From: Oasisia sp. SBJ-2009
Taxonomy: Eukaryota; Annelida; Polychaeta; Sabellida; Siboglinidae
Reading direction: 5' to 3'
Assembly (NCBI GenBank): GCA_964017155.1
Contig: OZ024862.1
Coordinates: forward strand, 27,451,933 to 27,515,932
DNA: 64,000 nt
Made by a program: the position numbers and the translations under genes. Of the stretch, positions 1 through 10,400 are shown in pieces; position 1 is the first letter of the stretch; each line of letters opens with the position of its first letter. The notes under the pieces are model-generated. The model searched no databases, was not told the DNA's origin, and saw nothing but the letters and a program-made list of their open reading frames with translations.

Positions 1-1616
1 GACAGAGTTGCCGTGAAAACACGTTATGATATTTAATTTGTAGTCATGCAACGTTTACCTGCACATTTAACTCCCAGTGAGTTCGGATGTAGTAATGTAT
101 TAATTAACCCTCACTGTGTTGCTTTGCGTTATCAGTAATATTCGCATGTTTTAATTATCAATGCACGTTTGTGTATGTTTATAAGGTTATAATTATAATA
201 CATCATCATACTACGTTTATGTAACAATAATCGCCCACTGAGCCATTAGTTAGCCGGACAGGCTCGCTGTGCATTTGGAAACATCGACAGTAATATTCAT
301 CGTTACATGAAACCCAAATGAGACTTATAGTAGGAATTGGGACACGCGGCGATCTTTCCTGCCAACAGTTGCTAACAAGAGTGATAAGTTCAGCTTATGG
401 AGAAGAGAAGAACAAGAAGCTAGATTAGATGTGTTGTGTAGTCAGAACGTAGTCAGATGTGGCATAGTACCATGTAACGCTGGAATATTCAGATATGAAT
501 GAAATTGCAAAACTAGATCACGTTTTGTGTACCTAATTTTGTGTAAATAATTCTGCTAGATGAGATGTCTGCAGATCCTTGCTCGTTGTACATAATGGTA
601 CTTCATCGAGACATCGCCTATTGTTACTTCGTCAACGCGCTTGATATAATACTCGGTTTTATTTCGATGTGCCAAGTTTGTCGCTCATAAGTAGTTTGAA
701 AATGATTGACACAGTGCATACTGTCCTGTCGCATGATGCCCTCTGTGTTGCTTTGATCCAAGATTGAGATCATAAAATAAATAACAATTGTTGTCGATTT
801 GTTGTGCATATAAATTGGCACCGTCTCTTTCGATGCGCATGGGTCACGGATCTAGATGGGGTAGAATGACACCACCACCCGCGTTGCCGTTGGTCGCCCA
901 AATCGCTGTTGCCTCGCTTATTTTTGACTGCCGCTTCCGTATTATACTAAAGCTATATTTGGTTTGACTAGCTCGATCCTATCTACTCAATTAAACATAT
1001 TCGATTTTTTCCCTATTTTCTCCATTAACAGACATTTCTGCGCAAAAATAAACAAGAATATGATGTCATGATAATGCATGGTAGGCGTTATATAGATCAG
1101 CAAATAATTTGTATGCGTGTTCGAAAAAAGTTACACTAAATTACAACGATTTACAACCAATGACAGAATTTCAAACGAAGCATTAGTCGGTCCTCGTTAA
1201 TATGCGTGGAGTAATTAGGCGCAAATTCGTACGCGCTCCGTCGTTTTAATTTTCGACTATATTGATGAAGTAAATAGAAAATAATCTAACATTTTCAATG
1301 ACTAGACAGCTGGTCAAACCAAATGCAGCATGCACAAAATATGACGGCGTTCAGTGTTCAAAGACATCCAGGTTTGACAAACTATTTAAATTGTATACCG
1401 TGGTTCCGTGTTCATGAAACCACAGTCACATATCCTTTAAATAATGATATGTTGTTATGTATGGGAAATGGTTGTTAAGGCGTTTCAGTCCCCCTTTAAG
1501 GCTTGCTTAAGCGGTTGTCTTCGTAAACGACGCTGTTTGCTTCCAAATACAGTGGACTTTCATCTGACATGTGACGCAATAAGTAACACGTCATGAAACT
1601 GGTCCGTGGGCTGCCG
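1..1616 (+). repeat. Dispersed repeat, copy 1 of 3
   Basis: This non-coding stretch is repeated twice more in the window. Positions 45918-46430 repeat its first ~510 bases in direct orientation, both copies starting with gacagagttgccgtgaaaac. Positions about 21740-22990 carry it in reverse complement, for example the ccacggtatacaatttaaat stretch near 21955 against its complement near 1385. No convincing coding frame is seen. It could be a duplicated genomic segment or part of a large transposon; duplication is more likely because copy 3 is continuous with other duplicated sequence. Confidence 0.75.
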
Positions 1617-2702
1617 TTGTAGCGCTTACATTTTTCCGGCGTTAAATCCGTCCCGATTGACATTTCTGCGCATGCGCGAGTCAGATGCGGGTCTTAATTG
1701 CTATGCGGGATGTTTACGTTTCCCACCCCGCGGCACCCACCGTTAAAACCGTTCCGATTGACGTTTCTGCGCATGCGCGTGTCAACCAGTTTGTTAACCG
1801 GCGAAAGTTTGTAGTTTCCGAGATGTCTTACAGTTATCTGAGACATTATATGAGCAGTGGCGTGCACCATCCGGCAGTAGCCAAGCATGACGATGTCCAG
1901 AGAAGGGTACGCTCAGCAGCGCTGAAGCATACTTTAAAAGGTGTGTTCAAAAAGGCTACATTCGAGTCGACTCAGTCAGTGGCAGTGCTGACACAGGAGC
2001 TGAGACCAGATTGTCGACATCGTCAAACGTTCATCACAAATAATAGTAATTATTATATTAAGCACCGTTGTCATTTTCATCGGAATATAACTATTGGGTT
2101 GCATTAATTAAGTCGTTTATGTAGAGTAGAAATTATACAGTAACGATAGGATAGGAGTGAGCCCTGCATCAGTGCATGCATGGTCGTGTGTGTTTTCAAT
2201 ATCTTTATTTCAGATTGTCATAGTATATACAGATGTCCACATAAACATTAAAACATACAAGTGACTAGACTTTTCTTAAAGTATTGCACATGGTAAATAG
2301 AGAAGAAAAAACATTGCACAATGGTACATTCAATCAAAAACTATTATGTATATACAACCTTTTGATACAATGTCGTCTTATCCTGGATTGCCATTTTATA
2401 ACACTGTTGATAATTGCAATTACCAACTTATTATAAGAGCATCAAGTCTCCGCATGAATTTATATACAAGGTTTCTAATTACAGCTTTACTATCTGGTAC
2501 ATGGTATTCTACAAACATGGTGGAGGCACTGCAATATTTAGGCTGATTTAGCAATAAGCGAAACACATTATTGTAAGCCACATGTAGTTTATGTATACTT
2601 GCTACTGTGTAATTCCACCACAGCTGAGCAGTATATATGGGAGAGCAGAAAGTTCTAAGCGAAGTCAGTCACTTCAGTGGAACACATGTAAAATTTCCGC
2701 AA
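1617..2702 (-). mobile_element. LINE 3' fragment, 5'-truncated
   Basis: On the minus strand, positions 2690-2460 encode the C-terminal end of the same reverse transcriptase found in the palindromic LINE pair at 27-31 kb, including the motifs LWWNYTVAS and YCSASTMFVEYHVPDS. A 3' untranslated region follows. The left arm of the pair shares the same end near 1619 and 26914. The fragment interrupts the inverted duplication: flanks at 1616 and 2703 match 21740 and 21520 on the other strand, and the sequence between those two points is missing here. No reverse transcriptase catalytic motifs remain. Confidence 0.75.
1619..1785 (+). repeat. Two copies of a ~60-bp gcgcttac...gcgcatgcgcg terminal motif
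   Basis: The motif gcgcttacatttttccgg followed by a stretch ending cgtttctgcgcatgcgcg occurs at 1619-1680 and, shortened, at 1740-1785. It recurs at 4314-4376, 4730-4779 (minus), 26914-26976, 27038-27080, 32497-32557 (minus) and 32593-32653 (minus). At 4.3 kb it forms the inverted termini of a small element, so these look like remnants of one DNA-transposon family. Confidence 0.6.
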
Positions 2703-3450
2703 TGGATTGATGCCGTTTTAGGCTCTTGAAAAATAGTGCAGGGCTCTATCCCATCAAACCACAACCAATCTTCAATATCATCCACCCTTGAACGGCGAAA
2801 AACATCAAAGATTACACCCCGCCCTTAATTCCTCAAACAATAAACAGACTATTCAACACGTATATGCGGTATAGCACTGCACTGCATTGCATTGCACTGC
2901 ATTGCACTGCATTGCACTGCATTGCACTGCACTGCACTGCACTGCACTGCACTGCACTGCACTGCACTGCACTGCACTGCACTGCACTGCACTGCACTGC
3001 ACTGCACTGCACTGCACTGCACTGCACTGCACTGCACTGCACTGCACTGCACTGCACTGCACTGCACTGCACTGCACTGCACTGCACTGCACTTTCCATG
3101 CCGTTCATGGTGCATGTGTTACTGTTAATAACGCAATTACTGATTGGATACTGATTATACGATTTTCTAAATATGTTACGCTTGCCCGACTCTAATAATT
3201 TTGAATTGAACTCGGCTGATTTCGTTCGCCAATTTCCAAATTATTATTTTGTCCATACTTGATTACCCGGGGCCTAGACATCTGCGATTTTTTTTTACGT
3301 CGTCCGTGTTTTCGGCAATATTCGTTTGCAAAGACCCGTATTACTGTAAAACTACACTGTGATATTACAGTGATGGCAATTGCAAGTGGATCGTGAGCGG
3401 ATACACCCCATGAATGATGAATCCATATTTTGCTAGGAGCCGCAACCACG
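2703..3450 (+). repeat. Inverted copy of 20950-21520
   Basis: Read in reverse complement, this stretch matches 20950-21520, including the flank of the pentamer array and the sequence beside the ZDHHC-like exon. At 3420-3446 the plus strand encodes NPYFARSRN, matching the residues just upstream of the ZDHHC-like exon in the 20.7-kb copy. The ZDHHC exon itself is on the minus strand at 3768. The two pieces therefore lie in opposite orientation here, which marks an inversion breakpoint. Confidence 0.7.
2873..3091. repeat. (ACTGC)n pentanucleotide array
   Basis: About 43 units of actgc, with some attgc variants only at the left end. The paralogous site at 21284-21365 has the complementary array with only about 16 units, so its length has changed since the segment was duplicated. 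The open frames across it are repeat artefacts. Confidence 0.95.
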
Positions 3451-3484
3451 TGCGCTCGCGTCTATGAATTATTTACTCACTGCC

Positions 3485-3552
<68 letters not shown>
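3446..3552. repeat. Flank repeat plus (TA)n, copy 1
   Basis: A ~46-bp sequence beginning ccacgtgcgctcgcgtctat and running into (TA)n at 3491. The same sequence, also running into (TA)n, is at 4057-4215. The two copies bracket the ZDHHC-like exon in direct orientation and mark the edge of the inverted segment. Confidence 0.8.
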
Positions 3553-3555
<3 letters not shown>

Positions 3556-3767
3556 CGGAAAAATGTAAGCGCTACAGCGCCACTGCCCTAATTGCGAGAA
3601 TCTACTACACGAAAATTGCCAAAACATTTAAACATGTTAAAGAATTACACAATTGTTTGCCTTAGTTCTGACGTTCGCTGCACGTGTCATGCGAACGCTG
3701 GAAACATCCCTTTAAATTAAATTACCACATGTTAGCATAGCTCTTTTCTTTTAAACCGTCCTCCTAC

Positions 3768-4052
3768 CTTGCAGTGATGTGAGCGTGGCGGCTTAACGAT
3801 TCTGCACGTATCGCAGTGTGCCGATTCCGTTTGCTGATTCCGCTGTAGTGCTTTACAATTACCGTCCGGCCTAGCAACCGTCACCATTACGAAGTTTGCA
3901 AGCGAGTTAAAATACAAGATCGCCATCGTAGCGTAATGTGCGTAGATGACGTAGTCTGACGACAGTTGGTAGTGGGGTAAGACGACGCACATCAAGTACC
4001 ACACGGCTAAAAGTGTCCCGAATAGAAACGTGCCGACTGCCAGTCGGTCGTT
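3768..4052 (-). CDS. Exon of a DHHC-type palmitoyltransferase (ZDHHC-like)
   Basis: The reading frame holds two hydrophobic segments (around [16 protein letters not shown] and [20 protein letters not shown]) and then the first half of a DHHC cysteine-rich domain, C-x2-C-x9-HHC ([16 protein letters not shown]). It ends at a good splice donor, AAG|GTAGGA, at 3768. DHHC enzymes are membrane S-acyltransferases that attach palmitate to protein cysteines, typically in ER, Golgi or plasma membrane. The catalytic DHHC motif would be in the next exon, which is not seen between 1 and 3700. Upstream, the coding match breaks at an inversion junction near 4053, so this copy may not be expressed as a normal gene. 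The spacing of TM segments resembles ZDHHC16-like proteins, but subfamily is uncertain. A frameshifted copy lies at 20.7 kb. Confidence 0.7.
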
Positions 4053-4056
4053 GCGG

Positions 4057-4216
<160 letters not shown>

Positions 4217-4313
4217 GGGTACAACTACAGGACGAGTGCTAAGACGGACTGAGTGCTGCTACGACACGTAATTTACGTCAACACGTCGGTGCTCTTGTGG
4301 AACATGGTGGCGT

Positions 4314-4779
4314 TGTCGCGCTTACATTTTTCCGGTCGTTATAAACTTTTCGATTGACGTTTCTGCGCATTCGCGATATATGTAAACTCATCACTGTGCA
4401 ACAAAACTACAAAGCATTGTGTGTATAAATACCACAGGCTGTTCGATAACTCTGCTGTGATCATCATTGTGAAAAGTTGCTTAAAATTTCGTTCAATACA
4501 ATAAAATATTACACTTGTTTATACCACTGTCACGGATTGTGGCGCACTACAGTCACGTGATTTACGCTTTCTATCAAAACATGCTTCGAAACTTGTTTGC
4601 CTCGTGTTAATATATGCGACAAATAACTTGGCTGAGAGGTTATATACATCCTAACGAACAACCCGTAGTATTTATACCATAAATGCTTTGTTCGTTCGGT
4701 GCACATTGATGATTTTACATTTACGTGCGTGGAAAAGTCAATCGGAACGTTTATAGCGCCGGAGAAAGGTAAGCGCGAC
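4314..4779. mobile_element. ~466-bp MITE with ~130-bp terminal inverted repeats
   Basis: The left end starts gtcgcgcttacatttttccg and the right end, in reverse complement, starts gtcgcgcttacctttctccg. Homology continues inward: both ends have a fttgacgttt-type stretch, then a related sequence with 'aaagcatt...tataaatac'. There is no coding capacity, so this is a non-autonomous DNA transposon. No clear target duplication was found. The same terminal motif is scattered through the window. Confidence 0.75.
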
Positions 4780-4870
4780 AGCGTAGTGGTCATAATATCA
4801 ACCTCTCGTGTGTATAACTGGCGAAGTTATGGGTTCAAGACTGTTGTTTCGAACACCGGTGGAGTTCGCC
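4779..4870 (+). mobile_element. Possible tRNA-derived SINE head
   Basis: The segment has an A-box-like tract (agcgtagtggtcataat) and, about 40 bases on, a B-box-like gggttcaagac. This resembles the internal RNA polymerase III promoter of tRNA-derived SINEs. No cloverleaf was confirmed and the 3' end is not defined. Confidence 0.35.
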
Positions 4871-5289
4871 CACTGCGTGCTGCGTCATTTCACACAGCTG
4901 TATGAAAGAATACCTGACTAGAGATGGATATTGTCTTCCCGCAATCATTGCGGCACGGCGAAATGCTTCCAAGAGAAGTCCAGATTGTGTTCAGTTGAAC
5001 ACGTCAGGGTAATGAGGAAGGGATGATTCTCAGTGCATGCAGTATTCTGCCAGTCTTGATGCAGATATGGGACTGTATTACTAGCGTTATGTATGATGTC
5101 TCAGAACTATAAGGGGAACACCGGCACCATATTTGGAACTTTGCACGATGTGTTATCCCCTATGTCCTCGATTTCTGTATTTTATTTGAGGACTCAGTTC
5201 AGTTATAAAACATTGGCACTGGTCGTCTTTGAGGAAATCAGTGAGAGCAAAATACATATAAAATACTGGTCACCTTCGAGCCATTAAGT

Positions 5290-5780
5290 CACATTGCTTA
5301 CTCACTCGCTAGCTTTTCATTACGTGCAATTATTTGCTTCAAAAGCGGTACTTGTAGAGGCCATATAAACTATTTGATGTGGCCCTGATCAACTGACCAC
5401 TATGACCACCTCTTCACTCCGAAATTCGGCACCTTTTACTGCAATAATTGTTTTTGGGTCAACACGACTTCATACAACCTTTTCAATTGAAGATTTAATT
5501 TATGTGATTTTTATAGTTGGCGCCGACGTAACTTCCTTGGTGCGATTCGTATTTTCGATCTAAATGATGTGAACAATTACAGTTATGCATATTAATGTGT
5601 TTTAATCATTAGTTAATTCAAGGTGACAACATGAGGTGTTGTGTTTACTAATAGTCATTGACTTCAAAAGTCATTGACTTAAAATTTACCCCATTCAAAC
5701 AGCATTGTGGATTGTAATATTGTAGGTAAATTTGCCTGTTTGTATTGTGTTTTATTGTTAACAATGTTCTGAGAACAGTA
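5290..5780. other. No feature recognised
   Basis: AT-rich sequence between the SINE-like head and the CR1-like LINE. I see no coding frame, tandem repeat or terminal repeat in it. Confidence 0.5.
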
Positions 5781-5782
5781 TT

Positions 5783-6034
5783 CTATGATATATCGGGGGT
5801 GGCCCAAGATTCAGTTATACCTATTATGTGAGGGTCATTATCTTCTACCATAATGTTTAGTTCATTTCTTTTGTTTACTATGCTCCTTGCATTTAAACAC
5901 GCACATTTATAACCAAATGTTGTAGAGTTTTCCAGACTGTTCTTTGCCGTTTTAGCTGTGCTGTCCTTATCTGTGCCTCCAGTATTTGGCTTCTCTGTGA
6001 ATCCCCCCTGCGAATCTAGTTGAAATAATTGCAA
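5783..6034 (-). pseudogene. CR1-like LINE ORF2, start of endonuclease, truncated
   Basis: The frame contains the motif CLNARSIVNKRNEL followed by DPHIIGITESW, the N-terminal signature of the apurinic-type endonuclease of CR1/L2-group LINEs, which nicks target DNA before reverse transcription. It starts inside the last codons of ORF1 in another frame. It stops at 5783, after which the rest of ORF2 (endonuclease core and reverse transcriptase) is absent. This is therefore a 5' half of a LINE, the opposite of usual 5' truncation. Confidence 0.75.
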
Positions 6035-7140
6035 CCTGTTCCACTGTCCATAGATTGAAGCAGGTTCTCAGAGAAAACTGCTGCGCCCTTTCCGCTTAGA
6101 TGGAGGCCATCTCTCACGTACATGTCCTCCTTCCCAACAAAGCGCCCCCACAAATCCAAGAATCCAACCCCTTCCTCCTAACACATCTGCTCCACCAGAG
6201 CATTGATTGCCATCCTCTTGCAATTTCTATAGGTTGCTCCCCTTCCTCCGAATACTGGCAAGATTCCTGAGAGAATAATCTGTTCAACTCTTGTCTTCTT
6301 CAGTTTCCCTACCAACTGTCTGTATCTTTGCACTATTCTAGTTGTCCCCTCCCTGTCTGCATTGTTCGTCCCTACATGTACTAATATAGATCCTCCCTGG
6401 CCATGCCCCAACACGTTCTCTACCCTATCTGTCACATGCTCTATCCGAGCGCCTGGAAGACAAACAACAACATCTTCTCCTTTACTTAACGTCTTGTCCG
6501 TCTTTCGCAAAATTGAGTCGCCCATAAACACCCTTTCTGTTCTCAATGCCCCCTCAATCACTGCTTCAGAGTAACTACTCCGTTTTGCATCTCCCTGGTT
6601 GCTGACTTTTTCCCCTGCCGCTTTCTCTGTTCCTTTCTTTCCTGCCTCTTTTCTTCCTGACACCATCCTTGTTATTGACTTCCGTCTGGTCACATCTACT
6701 CTCAGTTCCTTTCTTCCCTTCGTCTTTCATCCTGTCGCATCTACTTCTATCATCTCCTGTCCCATTGTCACCCCCTCATCTACTGTCACTTTCTCCCCTG
6801 TCACCTTCCTGCATGCCATGTTTTCACTTGTTCTTTCTCCATTTGCTTTCCTTGCACTCGCCCTCCCTCCTCTCAGTATACTGTCCTCACCCTTCTTGTC
6901 ACTGCATTGCTCCTTCCGACCTCTTCCATATGTCTCTTTGGTTATTCTCATCCCCACCCCCTTCACAATATCGGTTAGCCTAGCTAACTCTGCTGTAAGA
7001 CACCCTGTGCACTGGAAAGTAAAGTCTTCCTCCATTGTCTCAGCCCATGACTTTGTGGATAGAGCAAAATCTACAAAGCTGTGACAATAGTCACACACTA
7101 GGTGCCTCCTTGCCTTCACTTGCCGCTTGCAAGGGGCCAT
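6016..7140 (-). pseudogene. CR1-like LINE ORF1 with SGNH-esterase domain
   Basis: A 375-codon frame with two in-frame stops (6727-6729 and 6178-6180). The N-terminus has paired cysteines (CDYC and, ~35 residues on, CTGC), possibly a zinc-binding module. The middle is highly charged. The C-terminal part carries MGDSILRK, CLPGARI and ILVHVGTNNADREG, the blocks of an SGNH/GDSL-type hydrolase known from ORF1 of CR1/L2-group LINEs. The second copy at 50.5-51.4 kb (plus strand) reads glutamate (TGTGAA) where this copy has the stop TGTTAG at 6178, so that stop is a point mutation. The ORF1 stop at 6016-6018 overlaps the ORF2 start. Confidence 0.8.
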
Positions 7141-7145
7141 ATTAT

Positions 7146-7815
7146 GACTACCCAGGTACTCAAAATTTACTCAGTCGGTATACCAATTTAGTCTTTAGAA
7201 AGACTGTTTTATGTGGACAGTAACTGCAGCTCACTTTATGTTATACACAACTGACAAATGTGGTATTTACTGGTAGAGTTCCCTAGCGGATACGATGGAC
7301 ACTACCTGCATAAACAAACTAAGCCTAAGGTTTCTACTAAAAAGCTTGCTTATTTTTTTAATAACAATGCTACCTGATCAAAGTATTATCTTACGTATGT
7401 AGCTGTTATGCTTGTTATTTTATATGTTATATATTTTATCAAATAATCAGATTTGCTAAATTTTGTAAACAAACTTGTCGAAGGCTAGATTACCCTATTA
7501 TCACCCACTATGCTAATCTGCTCAAAAATACTTTTAACTAACAAACTTTTACCAAAACTTGATTAATAATCTTCACATAAGAATAATAATGTAGATGTTA
7601 TGCTGAATACTTTATCTGTTAAATATTCTATCAAATAATAAGTTTTGCTAACTCTTGTTTACAAACTTGTCGAAGGCTAAATTACCCTATTATCACCCAC
7701 GATGCTAATCTGCTCAAAAATACTGTTAACTGACAAACTGTTAACTAAACTAATACCCAATATATGTCTAGTACTACTTTATGAATAATCTTCACATAAG
7801 AATAATACTTATCAG
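7146..7815 (-). repeat. LINE 5'UTR with two ~192-bp tandem units
   Basis: Upstream of ORF1, two related units begin at about 7399 and 7591 (gtagctgttatgct and gtagatgttatgct) and share cttgtcgaaggcta and taccctattatcaccca. The plus-strand copy of this LINE at 50.3 kb carries part of the same unit in its own leader (agacatatattgagtagtag against 7690-7810 in complement). Tandem leader units of this kind act as promoter monomers in some LINEs; that role here is inference. Confidence 0.65.
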
Positions 7816-7858
7816 TCAATATTTCCTCTTGTTTTTCAACTTTTATGCACCACCAAAT

Positions 7859-8258
7859 TCAAACATCTGCTCCCGCCAATGTTCCCGCCTCTAAGATGTA
7901 GACGATAACGCCGAACAATATTAAGAGGTTATCGGTCCGAATGAGAGGTATGGTGAAGAGTTGCGTGCACTGCCTGTGCGGCGTCGACGCGTTGCTAAGC
8001 GACGCGTAGACGCACACTTCGTAGTCGGCGTCGAATATCAGGTCGGTCACTTCGTACGTGCGACTGTCGCCAGGCAACGGCATGCTGCACGTGAACGACT
8101 TGCTGCCGCGCCTGCGAGACTCGACGACGTATTCGCTGACGTCATATTGCTGCGGTATGATCCAGTCGATGACGATGGTTGACGTCAGCGCCAGCCATGT
8201 TGACACGAGAGCGAGGCTCATCTTGCTCAGTTGCGACGCGCCGATCATTGCGTCAGAT
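7859..8258 (-). CDS. Terminal exon: fibronectin-III-like domain plus transmembrane segment
   Basis: A splice acceptor (TGTTGCAG|ATCTG, exon start 8258) opens a frame that runs 132 codons to a TGA at 7859. It holds one fibronectin type III fold: strand-like TSTIVIDWIIP, then SEYVVESRRRG, a TYEVTDLIFDADYEVCVYA block (the L..D..YEVCVYA signature) and two cysteines. A hydrophobic segment LLILFGVIVYILEAGTLAG ends the protein with a very short tail. This is how cell-surface LRR/FN3 or Ig/FN3 proteins often end; the partner domains would lie in upstream exons that I cannot identify. There are no stops or frameshifts, so it may be functional. Confidence 0.6.
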
Positions 8259-8259
8259 C

Positions 8260-8930
8260 TGCAACACGAAATGTCGGTTTCATCACAATACATACTTATA
8301 CCCGACCGTGGGGTTGAACAGTGACCGGTCATCACTTTTATATCACTTTAAGCGCTAAACCCATTCCCATTTATTGTTAGCTGTTAGACATAAATGCAAA
8401 CTCACAGTGGCGCCGACTAGCGAATGCCCCATAACTATCTTCATCAACTCTTTCTATGGTTCTTTATCAGGAAAATAATACTTGTCATACGTAAGTAAAT
8501 AGCACCAAATAACACCAAATAACTAGTATATAACCTTAAATAAATAGCCTCGGCGTCTGACTCTCCCGGAGTTAGCGTACAGAAATAAGTAGATATGAAA
8601 CGGAGATCTGTTATGACAGCCGAAATATTTCATTCAGACAATAATCGAACTTAGACTCCGTTTCCTCTATAGATGTTAATATCGCCAGTTTATTCCGCCG
8701 CGACCCAATGTATCCTGGTGACCTAGGTATCTGCCGGTAATCTGTGCAACCTTCATCTGCTGTTTGCCCGTCATTGCCATTATTCATTACCATTTAGTTA
8801 TATCGGTTTTTTCTATCTTTCTTGTTATAAGTCGTAAAGGTGTCAATTTTTGGACCAAGAAAGTCATCAACATCAGTCAACAACTTTTCTAGATATATTA
8901 ATATGGCATGTAGCCTCGATTATTCAGGCT
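8260..8930. other. Intergenic or intron sequence, nothing firm
   Basis: A 60-codon minus-strand frame at 8611-8793 has ordinary amino-acid composition but no recognised domain and no clear splice sites. Otherwise nothing stands out. Confidence 0.4.
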
Positions 8931-8989
8931 CCGTGGGGTGGCAGCACTCTAGAGCCCTACACATCCGCTTGGGAAGGTCATGCTCTGCG

Positions 8990-9075
8990 TTTGTGACCGC
9001 CTGGGCGCCCTTACCCAAGAATGGGGTAGAAACGTTGATTGGATCTCAGGCCGAGTTTAATATAAAAATTAAATA
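8990..9075 (+). repeat. Short dispersed repeat, related to 54891-54960
   Basis: The stretch gaaacgttgattggatctca followed by an ataaaaattaaataa end is matched in reverse complement at 54891-54945. Two unlinked copies with a similar A/T-rich end suggest a SINE-like 3' end, but the head is not defined. Confidence 0.45.
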
Positions 9076-9789
9076 AGAATATCGTTATTATTAGATAATA
9101 CTATATTACAAAAACTATTCAAAATTAAACTTACATCGAAACATGTCGCACACATATTATTGTAAATGTGAATTTTTCGTTGTTAGTTTTCATCCCTTTT
9201 TACTACTTTTTGTTTTGTTTACATATACTGTATTTCATAACCTAGTTTCGTTATCAAAAACATATAATTATAAATATGAATTAGTATTATAAACATGTCA
9301 ATTAAACCAAAACAGTGGTGCCATGTGGCGGCTTTGAACAGTGACATTACATAAGGGCTAGATAAGCAAAGCATAAGATTGTCTTCTTAGCGAGAGAGTG
9401 TCGGTTAAGCGAGATTACGCTGAATGTTGACTTCCTTATTTCATGGAACAATCAATCCTTACTTGTTTTAGTGCATTGCCACTTTAAGAGATGCTACAAC
9501 TCGCCTAACTCAAACAATAACTTAACTTAATAACATATTATATTTATTAAATGTGTTTTCCATTAGCAACTTGAAAGTGTTATAATTATTTGCTAGTGGG
9601 AAAGTCAGTTAAAATCCGCAGTGCTAAAACGCTTCAGACAGACGACGTTTTCTTGGGAGCCGGCGTTTCGACGTTTCCATTTTCCAGCCCTGGCGATAAA
9701 AAGGAACATATGTTATCGCGAGAGCTGGGAAGGTTGTTAGTCTAATATGGAAACACGGCACGCCTGTTTGCTAAGTTCAAAGCAATCAC

Positions 9790-10055
9790 TTTTGAACACT
9801 TCGGTAGCGTATTCACACTACTGCAGCGTTTCCAACACTACTGCAGCGTTGTGTACACTTCTGTAGCATTTTCATCAGTATTGTAGCGTTTTGAAAACTT
9901 CAGTAGCGTTTTGAACACTTCCGTAGCGTTTTGAACACTACTTTAGCATGTTGAACATTTTGGTAGCGCTTTGAACACGTCGGTAGAATTTTGAACACTT
10001 CGGTAGCGTTTTCAAAACTACTGTAGCGTTTTGAACACTTCGATAGCTTGTAGGA
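9790..10055. repeat. Diverged minisatellite, ~20-22 bp unit
   Basis: Roughly a dozen imperfect units of the type gaacacttcggtagcgtttt run from 9790 to 10055, with variants actactgtagcg and acttctgtagcatt. Units differ from each other, so the array is older than the pure microsatellites nearby. Confidence 0.85.
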
Positions 10056-10400
10056 TGTTTTTTTCAACTCAAATTCAAAACACGACATTTTCAAAAAATC
10101 TACATCGTTCTAATTATATAACAATATTATGAATTTCATCGATTAATGTTAATTTCCAACTGAATACTAATCAGACTTTGATTCAATCGCGACGTTTAAA
10201 TGCGAGAATATGAACGGACATGTAGAAGAGTGTGTTGAACTTACGACATCATAACATAACAATCAAATAGTATTATATCGTGATGTCATAATCACTCTAT
10301 CTATGAACTAACGTATTAGACAATATGACGTGCGTGAGCTTCACCGGCTTTATCTTTAAAAATGCAACAATATTGACATAACCTGTAAAAAATCACATCA

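Noticed and set aside
2833..3195. Cysteine-rich frames (C-S-A-V-Q, H-C-T-A-L)
   Set aside because: Pentamer array translation; both strands and several frames are open.
6362..7084. Plus-strand frames of 70-161 codons
   Set aside because: Shadows of the minus-strand LINE ORF1, with low-complexity Ser/Pro/Phe composition.
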